Below are positions 17,366 through 24,707 of a DNA stretch of 64,000 bases, piece after piece. This DNA is from Herbidospora daliensis (lineage in GTDB: Bacteria > Actinomycetota > Actinomycetes > Streptosporangiales > Streptosporangiaceae). Under the pieces are notes generated by a model. The model was not told where the DNA came from and searched no databases. It saw only the letters and a list, made by a program, of their open reading frames with translations. Made by a program: the position numbers and the translations under genes. The stretch covers positions 1,472,889-1,536,888 of the forward strand of contig NZ_BBXF01000001.1 in NCBI RefSeq assembly GCF_001570585.1, written 5' to 3'. Each line of letters starts with the position of its first letter. Within the stretch, counting starts at the first letter, position 1.

Positions 17366-17732
17366 GCCGCACTCGCCGTTGCCGTCTGAGTGCTGTGCCA
17401 GCATAGCGGATTCCGGAAGGAGGGGTGAACGCGTCCACTCCCCCCGGAAATCCCATCGCATACCGGCCCATCCCACCCCTACCGTTGATGGTGGTGCCGG
17501 CAGGTCAGGGGCGCCCCGGGTATCGCCGGGTCGTGTTCCCCGCATCGCGTCGGCATCTTCTTCTCTGGCAGGTCGCCAAGACCTTGGGTTCGATTCCCTG
17601 CGGCGACCTCCGGCGGGTCGTGTTCGATGCGGTCGCCTGGGCCCTGCGGGCTCCCGTCTCCGGACGGGGTCGCCCCCGCCCTCGGCTCCGTGACGGCCCG
17701 CCGGGGGCCGTCCCCGGCAAAGGCGGATGAAA
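17366..17732. other. Intergenic region between tRNA-Ala and the SPFH gene
   Basis: No protein gene is supported in these ~365 bases. The stretch contains a tRNA-minihelix-like element (17571-17609) flanked by imperfect direct copies of CGGGTCGTGTTC (about 17527 and 17614). The rest shows no motif I recognise. Confidence 0.45.
17571..17609 (+). other. tRNA acceptor/T-arm minihelix-like element
   Basis: GGTCGCC (17571-17577) pairs perfectly with GGCGACC (17602-17608). Between them lies a T-arm-like hairpin, TTGGG-TTCGATT-CCCTG, with the invariant TTCGA of tRNA T-loops. The D-arm and anticodon arm are absent (only AAGACC connects the two stems). It could be a tRNA gene with an internal deletion, a recombination scar, or a structural mimic. 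Confidence 0.35.
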
Positions 17733-18392
17733 ATGGCGAAGATCACGGTCATGGAGTGGGAGCGCGTGCTGGCGTTCCGCGACGGTCGGTTCGAGCGGCT
17801 TCTCGGGCCGGGCCGGCACACCTTCAATGCTCGCCGCACGTCCCACGTCACCGTCGACGTCAGGCCGCAGTTGATGCAGGTCCCCGGTCAGGAGGTGCTG
17901 ACGCGCGACGGCGTTTCCGTCCGGGTGTCGGCGACGGCGTCGTGGCTGGTGAGCGACCCGGTGGCGTACACCAACGGGGCTTCGAAGCCGGTGCAGGTCC
18001 TCTACGCGGCGCTCCAGGAGGGGCTGCGCGCGAAGGTCGGCCAGATCGATCTGGAGTCGCTGATCGGCGAGCGGGCGGTGCTCGACGTCGACGCGGTACG
18101 CGCCGAGGTGGCCGCCCTCGGCATCGAGGTCGCCGATTTCCGCATGCGTGATCTGATGCTGCCGGGTGAGCTGCGCCGGGCGGCGATGGACGCCGTCGTG
18201 GCGCGGGAGCGCGGCAAGGCGGTGCTGGAGGAGGCGCGGGCGGAGGCGGCGGCGCTGCGGTCGCTGGCGAACACGGCCCGGCTCCTGGAGGAGCACCCGG
18301 CGCTGCTGCAGCTGCGCACGCTACAGGTCGCGGCGGAGCGCTCGACGACGCTGGTCATCGACCCGCGCGCGCAGCGGCCGACGGCCGAGTAG
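17733..18392 (+). CDS. SPFH-domain (slipin/stomatin-like) protein
   Basis: A 219-residue SPFH protein. The ATG at 17733 is preferred over the one two codons upstream because GGCGG then has a 6-base spacing. The N-terminal part (about 1-150) is the SPFH fold (WERVLAFRDGRFERLLGPGRH, then VSVRVSATASWLVSDPVAY); the second part is an Ala/Glu/Arg-rich helix (DAVVARERGKAVLEEARAEAAALRSLANTARLLEEHP). Unlike typical stomatins there is no membrane anchor, so it is probably a peripheral or cytoplasmic oligomer. Its last ~13 codons plus stop are the first unit of a tandem DNA repeat that continues downstream. Physiological role unknown. Confidence 0.85.
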   Translation: MAKITVMEWERVLAFRDGRFERLLGPGRHTFNARRTSHVTVDVRPQLMQVPGQEVLTRDGVSVRVSATASWLVSDPVAYTNGASKPVQVLYAALQEGLRAKVGQIDLESLIGERAVLDVDAVRAEVAALGIEVADFRMRDLMLPGELRRAAMDAVVARERGKAVLEEARAEAAALRSLANTARLLEEHPALLQLRTLQVAAERSTTLVIDPRAQRPTAE

Positions 18393-18590
18393 CCGCCGCC
18401 GCGGACGGAGCGCCCGCTGGTCATCGACCCGCGCATGCAACGACCGACGGCCGAGTAGCCGCCGCCGCGGACGGAGCGCCCGCTGGTCATCGACCCGCGC
18501 ATGCAACGACCGACGGCCGAGTAGCCGCCGCCTCAGGCGGAGCGCTCGCTGGTCATCGACCCGCGAAGCGGTCGAGTAGCCGCCGCCACC
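18351..18590 (+). repeat. Tandem repeat of the SPFH gene 3' end
   Basis: Units begin with CTGGTCATCGACCCGCG at 18351, 18415, 18481 and 18549 (periods 64, 66 and 68). The first three run through the bases encoding LVIDPR-QRPTAE, the TAG stop and CCGCCGCCGCGGACGGAGCGC; the last is degenerate and shorter. Each copy reproduces a stop codon, so the encoded protein is unaffected. The final copy supplies the last codons of the convergent DUF1992 gene on the other strand. Confidence 0.85.
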
Positions 18591-19026
18591 ACGGACGCGT
18601 CACCGGCGGCGGCGGCTCGAAGGACACCGCAGGCGGGTGGGCCGCGCGCCAGGCGGCGATCACGTCGTCCTCGTCGATGAGGGGGACGACGACGGGCGGT
18701 CCGGCCATGGGGTGGCGGAGCGCGTCTCTGATGCGGTCGTTCATCTCGGTGACCAGGGTTCTCGCCTGGTCTTCGGTCCGGGCCGCCGCGGCGGCCTCCC
18801 TGACCTTCTCGGCTTCCCGGCGCAGGCCCAGCCCGCCGGGCAGCGGGAACTCCAGGCCCTCTTCGTCGAGTTTGCGTTTGATCCAGCCCATTTCGTCGTC
18901 GCGCCCGCGCGGCAGCGGTTTGCCCGTGCCGGGCAGGTCGTCGAATTCGCCGCGGGCGGCGGCTTCGCGGATCTGGCGGTCGATCCAGGTCTCGAAATCC
19001 ATCCCGCCGGGCTTGCGGTCGGTCAC
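18553..19026 (-). CDS. DUF1992 (DnaJ-C28-like) protein
   Basis: A 157-residue protein with the DUF1992 core: WIDRQIREAAARGEFDDLPGTGKPL near the N-terminus, then DEMGWIKRKLDEEGLEFPLP. The family is conserved but its molecular role is not known. The GTG at 19026 overlaps the stop of the upstream MarR-type gene (GTGA), so both are translated together. Its last eight codons (LLDRFAGR) are read from the antisense of the last unit of the SPFH 3'-end repeat, which means the C-terminus has been captured from the repeat or the repeat has invaded the gene. Confidence 0.85.
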   Translation of the reverse strand: MTDRKPGGMDFETWIDRQIREAAARGEFDDLPGTGKPLPRGRDDEMGWIKRKLDEEGLEFPLPGGLGLRREAEKVREAAAAARTEDQARTLVTEMNDRIRDALRHPMAGPPVVVPLIDEDDVIAAWRAAHPPAVSFEPPPPVTRPWWRRLLDRFAGR

Positions 19027-19823
19027 ACCAGCCTCCGGAGCAGCTCCCTGAACTCCTCGCCCTCGGCGGGGCCCCCGAGGGCGGCGATCACCTCTTCCTG
19101 CAGCGTATCGGCCGACGTCTGGGCCGTTTCGAGGCGCTCCATGCCGAGCGGGGTGAGTTCGAGGGCGTAGCGCCGCCGGTCGAGCGGGTCTTGGCCGCGG
19201 GCCACCAGGCCGGCTTCGGCGAGTTCGTCGACGACCTGGGCGGCGGCGGCCTCGGTGTAGCCCATCGTCTCGGCGAGCTGCTGCTGGGGGCAGGGGCCGA
19301 GGCGGCCGATGGTCATGAGGGGGCCGACGAAGCGCATCTTCATGCCGGTGGAGGCGAGCAGGGCGTCGCCTCTCCGCCGCAGTTCGAAGTGGGCGCGGGA
19401 GATCAGGTGTTCGGTGCTGCCGGCCGAGCCGGCCAGGCGGCCGAGCAGCTCGGTGAAGCGGTCGCGTTCGGCGGGGGTCAGCGGGGCGGTGAGGCGGTCG
19501 TCGCGGGCGGCGGTGGTGGCGCGCAGCCCTTCGAGCGCCTCGCGGCCCTTGGGCGTGACGGAGATGACGTGGGAGCGCCGGTTGGCGGGGTTCACGGTGC
19601 GGACGACGAGGCCGTCCTCCGAGAGGCGGTCGATCAGCCTGACCATGATCGTCCGGTTGATGCCCAGGCGTTCGGCCAGTTCCTGCTGCGACCCGGCGGC
19701 CTGGTCGGCCAGCGTGTCGAGGATCACGTAGTCGCGGGGGCCGGAGCCGTCGGACGCCAGGCGGGCGTACAGGGTCCGCAACAGATAGCCGATGTACTCC
19801 CGCACGCCGCCAGCATAAGACAC
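19023..19823 (-). CDS. Tandem (double) MarR-family transcriptional regulator
   Basis: A 266-residue protein built of two MarR winged-helix units. First unit: QQELAERLGINRTIMVRLIDRLSEDGLVVRTVNPANRRSH (recognition helix and wing, about 46-86). Second unit: CPQQQLAETMGYTEAAAAQVVDELAEAGLVARGQDPLDRRRY (about 182-224). MarR proteins normally dimerise; here both DNA-binding units are in one chain. The GTG at 19823 gives the full first unit; a second GTG (VREYIGYLL) 6 codons later is possible. No ribosome site is seen. It is divergent from a hemerythrin gene, and a palindrome in the shared region overlaps both its own start and the hemerythrin -35, suggesting self- and cross-repression. Confidence 0.85.
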   Translation of the reverse strand: MSYAGGVREYIGYLLRTLYARLASDGSGPRDYVILDTLADQAAGSQQELAERLGINRTIMVRLIDRLSEDGLVVRTVNPANRRSHVISVTPKGREALEGLRATTAARDDRLTAPLTPAERDRFTELLGRLAGSAGSTEHLISRAHFELRRRGDALLASTGMKMRFVGPLMTIGRLGPCPQQQLAETMGYTEAAAAQVVDELAEAGLVARGQDPLDRRRYALELTPLGMERLETAQTSADTLQEEVIAALGGPAEGEEFRELLRRLV

Positions 19824-19843
19824 TTAAGTCATTGACGGTTAAG
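19823..19843. promoter_or_regulatory. Probable MarR operator
   Basis: Palindrome CTTAA-GTCA-T-TGAC-GG-TTAAG. The inner GTCA/TGAC and outer CTTAA/TTAAG arms match, with a two-base insertion on one side. It covers the -35 of the hemerythrin promoter and the start of the double-MarR gene. Confidence 0.5.
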
Positions 19844-19860
19844 CATGTTGATAATAAAGT
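19832..19860 (+). promoter_or_regulatory. Strong promoter for leaderless hemerythrin transcript
   Basis: TTGACG (19832-19837), 17-base spacer, TAAAGT (19855-19860). The expected start site, 7-8 bases on, coincides with the ATG at 19868, so translation is probably leaderless; accordingly there is no ribosome site. Confidence 0.7.
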
Positions 19861-19867
19861 CCGCGAC

Positions 19868-20461
19868 ATGAGCATCGATCTGACGATGATGTACGCCTTC
19901 CACGACGCCCTCCGACGCGAGCTCGACCGCATCGCCCGCCTGACCGAGACCCCCGGCGGCCTGCTCAAGGCCACCGTGACCTGGGATCTGTTCACCACCT
20001 ACCTGCACATCCACCACACCTCCGAGGACGACGCCCTGTGGCCGGCCTTGCGGGAGGTGGTGCCCGAGACCGACCTGGCCCTGCTCGACGCCATGGAAGC
20101 CGAGCACGGCGTCATCGACCCCGCCCTGGCGGCCGTCGAGGCGAGCACCCCGGCCGACGTGGCCGAGAACGTGGCCGTCCTGCGCGACCGGCTGACCGCC
20201 CATCTCCGGCACGAGGAGCGCGAGACCCTCCCCCTGATCGCCGCCACGCTCCCGCCGCAGGAGTGGGCCAGGTTCGGCGCGCTGCACCGAGGCCGGGTGG
20301 GCGACGACACCGGCCGCTACCTGCCCTGGCTGCTCGACTCGGCCGTCGACGACCTGGCCGACCGCATCCTGGCCGCCATGCCCGAGTCGATCAGGACCGC
20401 CTACCGGGACGAATGGCTCCCGGGCTACCTCGCGACCCGGGCCGTGTCACATTCCCGGTGA
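19868..20461 (+). CDS. Hemerythrin HHE-domain protein
   Basis: A 197-residue protein with the histidine/glutamate pattern of a hemerythrin-like four-helix bundle: MMYAFHDALRREL, then HIHHTSEDDALWP, MEAEHGVIDP and HLRHEERETLP. Such proteins bind a di-iron or oxygen/NO-sensing centre or act as oxidative-stress buffers. I start it at the ATG at 19868, where the promoter predicts the 5' end of the mRNA. It is divergent from the double-MarR regulator with a shared palindrome, so it is the likely target of that regulator. Its 3' end contains the promoter of the ECF41-type sigma gene. Confidence 0.85.
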   Translation: MSIDLTMMYAFHDALRRELDRIARLTETPGGLLKATVTWDLFTTYLHIHHTSEDDALWPALREVVPETDLALLDAMEAEHGVIDPALAAVEASTPADVAENVAVLRDRLTAHLRHEERETLPLIAATLPPQEWARFGALHRGRVGDDTGRYLPWLLDSAVDDLADRILAAMPESIRTAYRDEWLPGYLATRAVSHSR

Positions 20462-20472
20462 CGTGATACGTC
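20445..20472 (+). promoter_or_regulatory. ECF41-type promoter before the sigma gene
   Basis: TGTCACA (20445-20451), 17 bases, CGTC (20469-20472). This matches the -35 TGTCACA and -10 CGTC reported for ECF41 sigma factors. The sigma gene starts 10 bases later, so it probably activates its own transcription. The element lies inside the end of the hemerythrin gene. Confidence 0.65.
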
Positions 20473-20481
20473 TGTTCCGTC

Positions 20482-21354
20482 ATGACCGCAGAGTCGTTCA
20501 GTGAGCACCGGAAGGTCCTGCTGGGGGTCGCCTACCGCATCCTCGGCAGCGTCACCGACGCCGAAGACGTCGTCCAGGAGGCCTGGCTGCGCTGGTCGCA
20601 GCTGCCCGAGGGGCACGCCGACGACGAGCGCGCCTATCTGGTCCGGGTCGCCACGAACCTGGCGATCGACCGGCTCCGGCACGTCAAGACGCGCCGCGAG
20701 TCCTACGTCGGCCCGTGGTTGCCCGAGCTCGTGAGCACGCCCGACGTCGCCGAGGAGGCCGAGCTCGCCGACACGGTCGAGCTGGCGCTCCTGGTCGTCC
20801 TGGAGACGCTCTCGCCGCTGGAGCGGGCCGTCTTCGTGCTGAGGGAGGCGTTCGGCTACAGCCACGCCGAGATCGGCGCGGTCCTCGGCCGCGACGAGGC
20901 GGCGGTGCGGCAGCTCGCCAAACGCGCCCGCGACCACGTCAGGGACCGGCGGCCGCGCTACGACGTCGACCGGGGCGAGCGCCGCGCGATCACCGAGCGG
21001 TTCGTCAGCGCCGCCGCCGGGGGCGACCTCGACGGGCTGACCGCCCTGCTGGCCCGCGACGTCACGCTGGTCGGAGACGGGGGCGGCAAGGCCAAGGCGC
21101 CGCGCAACATCCTGGCGGGGGCCGCGAACGTGGCCAGGTTCCTGGTCGCCATCGCCTCCGAGCGCGGCGTCAGCCGCTTCCTCGGCGACGCCGAAGTCGA
21201 GCTCGCCGTCGAGATCGCGAGCGTGAACGGCGGGCCGGCGGTCGTCGTGCACGCCGACGGGCGGGTCGCGGCGGTCTTCTCGCTGGTCGTGGCCGACGGC
21301 CTGGTGCAGACGGTGTACGTCGTCGCCAACCCCGAGAAGATGTCACATCTGTGA
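20482..21354 (+). CDS. ECF41-type sigma factor with C-terminal SnoaL-like domain
   Basis: A 290-residue ECF sigma factor. Region 2 (about 7-75, DAEDVVQEAWLRW) and region 4 (about 108-155, LSPLERAVFVLREAFGYSHAEIGAVLGRDEAAVRQLAKRAR) are followed by a ~130-residue SnoaL_2-like domain ending VVANPEKMSHL. This built-in C-terminal domain, which controls sigma activity in place of a separate anti-sigma factor, defines the ECF41 group. The matching promoter motif stands in front of this gene and again at its own 3' end, before the FAD oxidoreductase gene, as expected for the group's usual sigma/oxidoreductase pairing. The inducing signal is unknown. Confidence 0.92.
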   Translation: MTAESFSEHRKVLLGVAYRILGSVTDAEDVVQEAWLRWSQLPEGHADDERAYLVRVATNLAIDRLRHVKTRRESYVGPWLPELVSTPDVAEEAELADTVELALLVVLETLSPLERAVFVLREAFGYSHAEIGAVLGRDEAAVRQLAKRARDHVRDRRPRYDVDRGERRAITERFVSAAAGGDLDGLTALLARDVTLVGDGGGKAKAPRNILAGAANVARFLVAIASERGVSRFLGDAEVELAVEIASVNGGPAVVVHADGRVAAVFSLVVADGLVQTVYVVANPEKMSHL

Positions 21355-21367
21355 GCCCGTGCCCGTC
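21341..21367 (+). promoter_or_regulatory. ECF41-type promoter before the FAD oxidoreductase
   Basis: TGTCACA (21341-21347), 16 bases, CGTC (21364-21367), overlapping the last codons of the sigma gene (its MSHL end is encoded by the -35). The oxidoreductase ATG at 21377 follows by 10 bases, so the transcript would be leaderless or nearly so. Confidence 0.7.
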
Positions 21368-21376
21368 CACGGGTGC

Positions 21377-22537
21377 ATGACGCAGATCACCATCATCGGC
21401 GGCGGGCTCGCCGGGCTGACCGCGGCCATCGCCTGCGCCGAGGAGGGCGCGGACGTCCTCCTCCACGAGGCCCACCAGACCCTGGGCGGCCGGGCCCGCT
21501 CGACCGCCGGGCCCTACGTCGCCAACGACGGCACCCACGTCCTCTACTCCGACGGCGCCCCGTTCCGCTGGCTCCACCGGCGCGGCCTGGCCACGCCCTG
21601 CCGTGCGCTGGGCCTGAAGGAGGTCAGGAAGATCCGGGTCCGGTACGACTCCCGTCTGCTCCCCCGCCCGCCCCGCCCGCTGGTCACGGCTCTCCTCAAT
21701 CGGGGCCGCGAGGCTCCCGTACACGAGAGTTTCGAGAGCTGGGGACAGCGCCACCTGGGCGAGGAGGCGACGAGCGCCGTGGCCGGCCTGCTGGGCGTGG
21801 TCACCTACGAGGCCGACCCGGGCCGCCTGTCGGCGCGGTTCGTCTGGGACCGCTTCCGGCGGGTCACGCGGCCGGGCTTCCCGGCTCCCCGCTACGTCGT
21901 CGGCGGCTGGGGCCGGATGATCGAGCGCATGGCCGCGCGGGCCCGCGACCTCGGCGTCGCCATCGAGACCGGCTCGCGGGTCACCGAGCTACCCTCGGGC
22001 CCGGTCATCGTCGCCACCGGCCTCGACTCCGCCCGCGCCCTCCTCGGCGACCCGGCGCTGACGTGGGAGAGCGGCCGGGCGGCCCTGCTCGACGTGGGCG
22101 TGACGCGTGACCCCGCCGACGTCTTCCTGATCTCGGATCTCGACGAGGGCGGCTTCTTGGAACGGTACTCCTCGCCCGACCCGTCTCTCGCGCCCGAGAA
22201 CGAGGCCCTGATTCAGCTCCAGATGCCGTTGCGTCCCGAAGAGGCGAAGGTCACAGGGATCGCCCGGTTGGAGCGGCTCGCCGACCTCGGGCTCCCCCGG
22301 TGGCGCGAGCGCCTCACCTGGCGGCGCGAGGCCCTCGCCTCGGGCCGCACCGGCGCCCTTGACCTGCCCGGATTCACCTGGAGGGACCGTCCGGCCATCG
22401 ACCGGGGCGACGGGGTTCGGCTCGCCGGAGACAGCGTCGCGGCCCCCGGTCTGCTGGGTGAGGTGGCGGTCAACAGCGGCCTCGAGGCGGCCCGTCAGAC
22501 GGTCGGATCGATCAGGAAAGCACGACTGATGACGTAA
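21377..22537 (+). CDS. FAD-dependent amine oxidase/phytoene-desaturase-like oxidoreductase
   Basis: A 386-residue flavoprotein. The N-terminal ITIIGGGLAGLTAAIACAEEG is a GxGxxG dinucleotide-binding fold with acidic residue E31-type end (LLHEA) and the following GGRARS motif typical of the amine oxidase/phytoene desaturase superfamily. Near the C-terminus, GVRLAGDSVAAPGLLGEVAVNSGLEAA is the second FAD-contact segment. The start at 21377 is set by the first methionine after the ECF41-type promoter; no ribosome site is seen. It is the probable regulon partner of the adjacent sigma factor. Substrate unknown. Confidence 0.88.
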   Translation: MTQITIIGGGLAGLTAAIACAEEGADVLLHEAHQTLGGRARSTAGPYVANDGTHVLYSDGAPFRWLHRRGLATPCRALGLKEVRKIRVRYDSRLLPRPPRPLVTALLNRGREAPVHESFESWGQRHLGEEATSAVAGLLGVVTYEADPGRLSARFVWDRFRRVTRPGFPAPRYVVGGWGRMIERMAARARDLGVAIETGSRVTELPSGPVIVATGLDSARALLGDPALTWESGRAALLDVGVTRDPADVFLISDLDEGGFLERYSSPDPSLAPENEALIQLQMPLRPEEAKVTGIARLERLADLGLPRWRERLTWRREALASGRTGALDLPGFTWRDRPAIDRGDGVRLAGDSVAAPGLLGEVAVNSGLEAARQTVGSIRKARLMT

Positions 22538-22593
22538 AGGATGGGGGCAGATTGGCCCGATCCACCTCCCATGGCCTAGGCTTAATGAGTGGT

Positions 22594-22624
22594 CGCCCGA
22601 GGCGAGGTCAGGTCGCCTCGGGCG
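22594..22624. terminator. Bidirectional terminator
   Basis: A perfect 12-base stem CGCCCGAGGCGA/TCGCCTCGGGCG with a 7-base loop between the convergent oxidoreductase and AlaX-like genes. Confidence 0.7.
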
Positions 22625-22652
22625 GCCACCCTTATTTCCCGCCCGAAGCCCG

Positions 22653-23480
22653 CTATCTGCGGGCGACCCGCGTCGTCATGGCCAGTTCGTCGCCGTCGAG
22701 GGCGAACTCCACCGCGACCGCGTTGAGCTCCCCGGTGCTGGTCAGATGGGTGCCCCCGCACGGGATCGACGCCTCGGCCCCGGGCAGCAGGCAGCGCCAC
22801 GTGCGGCGGGCGGTCAGCTCCTCGTCGGGACAGTCGACCCACACGGGCGCGTCGGCCGCGATCCACTCCTTGAGACGCTCGCCCACCTGCTCGGTCGTCG
22901 CGGCGAGGTCGAGCCCGGCCGGATCGAAGCCCTTGCGCCGCAGCGACTTGCCCAGCCGGTAGACGTCGCGGCTGCCGTGGTTCAGGATCCGCGACGAGGT
23001 GATCGCCAGCTGGTCGAAGTCGGGGTGGCCGAGACTGTCGGTCCTGGCCTCCTTGCGCCACAACGGCGCCAGCGCCTCGTTGAGCGCCAGCGCCGTCAGA
23101 TGGCAGGCGGTGTGGCCGGCCGAGAGGCCGTGCCGGCGGTCGGGGTCGACCCACAACTCGACCTGGCCCTCGATGGGCTCCTCCATGATGTGGACGACCA
23201 GCCAGTGCCACCCCTCGGCGCCCCGCTTCACGGGGATCTCGTCGCCGATGTAGAGGGTCTGGCCGTCAGTCGCACCGGTCTGGCAGTCGACCACCCGGGC
23301 CCCGGCGAGCAGTCCGGTGTCGGCCGGCTGGTCGGGCCAGGCGTGGTCGAGTGGGTGGAACGGGGTCCGGGCCACGATCACTCCGTGACCGCCCCCCAGC
23401 GGCACCCGCGCGACCACTTCCGACGACCCGGTCAGCCCGCCCTTGGGATAGGTGACCTGGGTCGATGCGCGAAGGTCCAT
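22653..23480 (-). CDS. AlaX-like alanyl-tRNA editing protein
   Basis: A 275-residue protein related to the free-standing editing domain of alanyl-tRNA synthetase, which hydrolyses mischarged Ser- or Gly-tRNA(Ala). Zinc ligands: HTACH (His123, His127) and CGGTH (Cys241, His245). The N-terminal half (YPKGGLTGSSEVV, then FHPLDHAWPDQPADTG) fits the AlaX-type barrel. I use the ATG at 23480; another lies three codons upstream; neither has an evident ribosome site. The 5' ~215 bases overlap, in another frame of the same strand, the last ~70 codons of the upstream transporter, an unusually long overlap. Confidence 0.85.
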   Translation of the reverse strand: MDLRASTQVTYPKGGLTGSSEVVARVPLGGGHGVIVARTPFHPLDHAWPDQPADTGLLAGARVVDCQTGATDGQTLYIGDEIPVKRGAEGWHWLVVHIMEEPIEGQVELWVDPDRRHGLSAGHTACHLTALALNEALAPLWRKEARTDSLGHPDFDQLAITSSRILNHGSRDVYRLGKSLRRKGFDPAGLDLAATTEQVGERLKEWIAADAPVWVDCPDEELTARRTWRCLLPGAEASIPCGGTHLTSTGELNAVAVEFALDGDELAMTTRVARR

Positions 23481-24684
23481 GACTGTCATTATCGGGCACG
23501 GCGTCCAGGACCCGATCGCCGCCCACGTACCATCCGGTGACCGCCTGGGCCGCCACGACCACGAAGAGCAGGGCGAACGGCAACGTCCAGCCGCCGGAGA
23601 CCTGGTAGAGCAGGCCGACCACCAGCGGCCCGGCCCCGGCGATGAGGTATCCGGCGCTCTGCCCGAACGCCGACAGGGCGGCGGTGGCCTCGGCGGTCCG
23701 GGTGCGCAGCCCCAGCAGCGCCAGGGCCAGCGGGAACGAGCCCATGGCGAGCGACAGCACCAGCGTCCACACGATGATCGCCTGGCCGGTCATCAGCCCG
23801 GCGAAGCCGATCACGTAGATCGCGACGAAGCCGAGGACCAGGGCCCGCTGGTCGCGCATGCGGGTCGCCAGGGCGGGCACCACGAGCGAGACGGGGATGC
23901 CGACCGCCGCGAAGATCGCCATGACGGTCCCGGTCTGCTCGCCGGTGAACCCGTGGTCGAGCAGGAACTGCGGGAACCAGCCGAAGATGACGTACGCGAT
24001 CAGGCTCTGCGAGCCGAAGTAGCCGGCCATGGCCCAGGCGAGCCGGTTGCGGAGCAGGTCACCCGGCCTGATCGCGGCGGCGGTGCCGCGCTCGGGCTCG
24101 GTGCGCAGCAGCGCGAGCCACGGGATGACCGCCACGGCCGCCAGCGCCGCCCACACCCCGAGGGCGACGTGCCAGTCGCCGTCGGCGGCCTTCTGGATCG
24201 GCACGGTCGCGGCCGCCGAGATCATCGTGCCGAACGCCAGCCCGACCGAGTACAGCGTGGTCAGCGGCCCCGGCCGGGCCGGGAAGTGCCGCTTGATCAG
24301 CGTCGGGATCAGCACGTTGCCGATCGCGCCGCCCGAGAGCGCGACGGCGCTGGCCAGCAGGAACACCGCGGTGTGGTCGACCATCGACCGGATCAGCAGG
24401 CCCACGCCGGTGAGCACCAGCGCGGCCACCAGCAGCCGGTGTTCCCCGGCCCGTCGGGACAGGGCCGGGGTCACCGCGCCGAAGGCGGCGAAACAGAGGA
24501 CCGGCAGCGTGGTGAGCACCCCCGCGGTCACCGCCGACATGCCGAGAGAGTCTCTGATCTGGTCCAGGACGGGGCCGACGCTGCTGACCGCGGTACGCAG
24601 GTTCAGCGCGGCCAGCACGATCCCCAGCGCCACCAGCCAGGCGATCGATCCGGTACGACTTCGGCGGGCGGCGATCGCTGCCAT
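23266..24684 (-). CDS. MFS transporter of the CynX/NimT type, with anomalous C-terminal tail
   Basis: A 472-residue major facilitator protein with 12 hydrophobic segments over the first ~395 residues (start LALNLRTAVSSVGPVLDQIRDSLGMS is characteristic of the cyanate/2-nitroimidazole transporter group). The final ~75 residues after GGDRVLDAVPD are Arg/Gly/Pro-rich, lack membrane segments, and are encoded by DNA that in another frame codes for the AlaX N-terminus. The family usually ends near 400 residues, so the tail is likely a run-on after loss of the natural stop or a frameshift. An 8-base palindrome lies upstream of the start. Confidence 0.85.
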   Translation of the reverse strand: MAAIAARRSRTGSIAWLVALGIVLAALNLRTAVSSVGPVLDQIRDSLGMSAVTAGVLTTLPVLCFAAFGAVTPALSRRAGEHRLLVAALVLTGVGLLIRSMVDHTAVFLLASAVALSGGAIGNVLIPTLIKRHFPARPGPLTTLYSVGLAFGTMISAAATVPIQKAADGDWHVALGVWAALAAVAVIPWLALLRTEPERGTAAAIRPGDLLRNRLAWAMAGYFGSQSLIAYVIFGWFPQFLLDHGFTGEQTGTVMAIFAAVGIPVSLVVPALATRMRDQRALVLGFVAIYVIGFAGLMTGQAIIVWTLVLSLAMGSFPLALALLGLRTRTAEATAALSAFGQSAGYLIAGAGPLVVGLLYQVSGGWTLPFALLFVVVAAQAVTGWYVGGDRVLDAVPDNDSHGPSRIDPGHLSQGRADRVVGSGRAGAAGGRSRSDRGPDPVPPTRPRLARPAGRHRTARRGPGGRLPDRCD

Positions 24685-24707
24685 GCCTAACTCAATCCCC
24701 CACTCAT

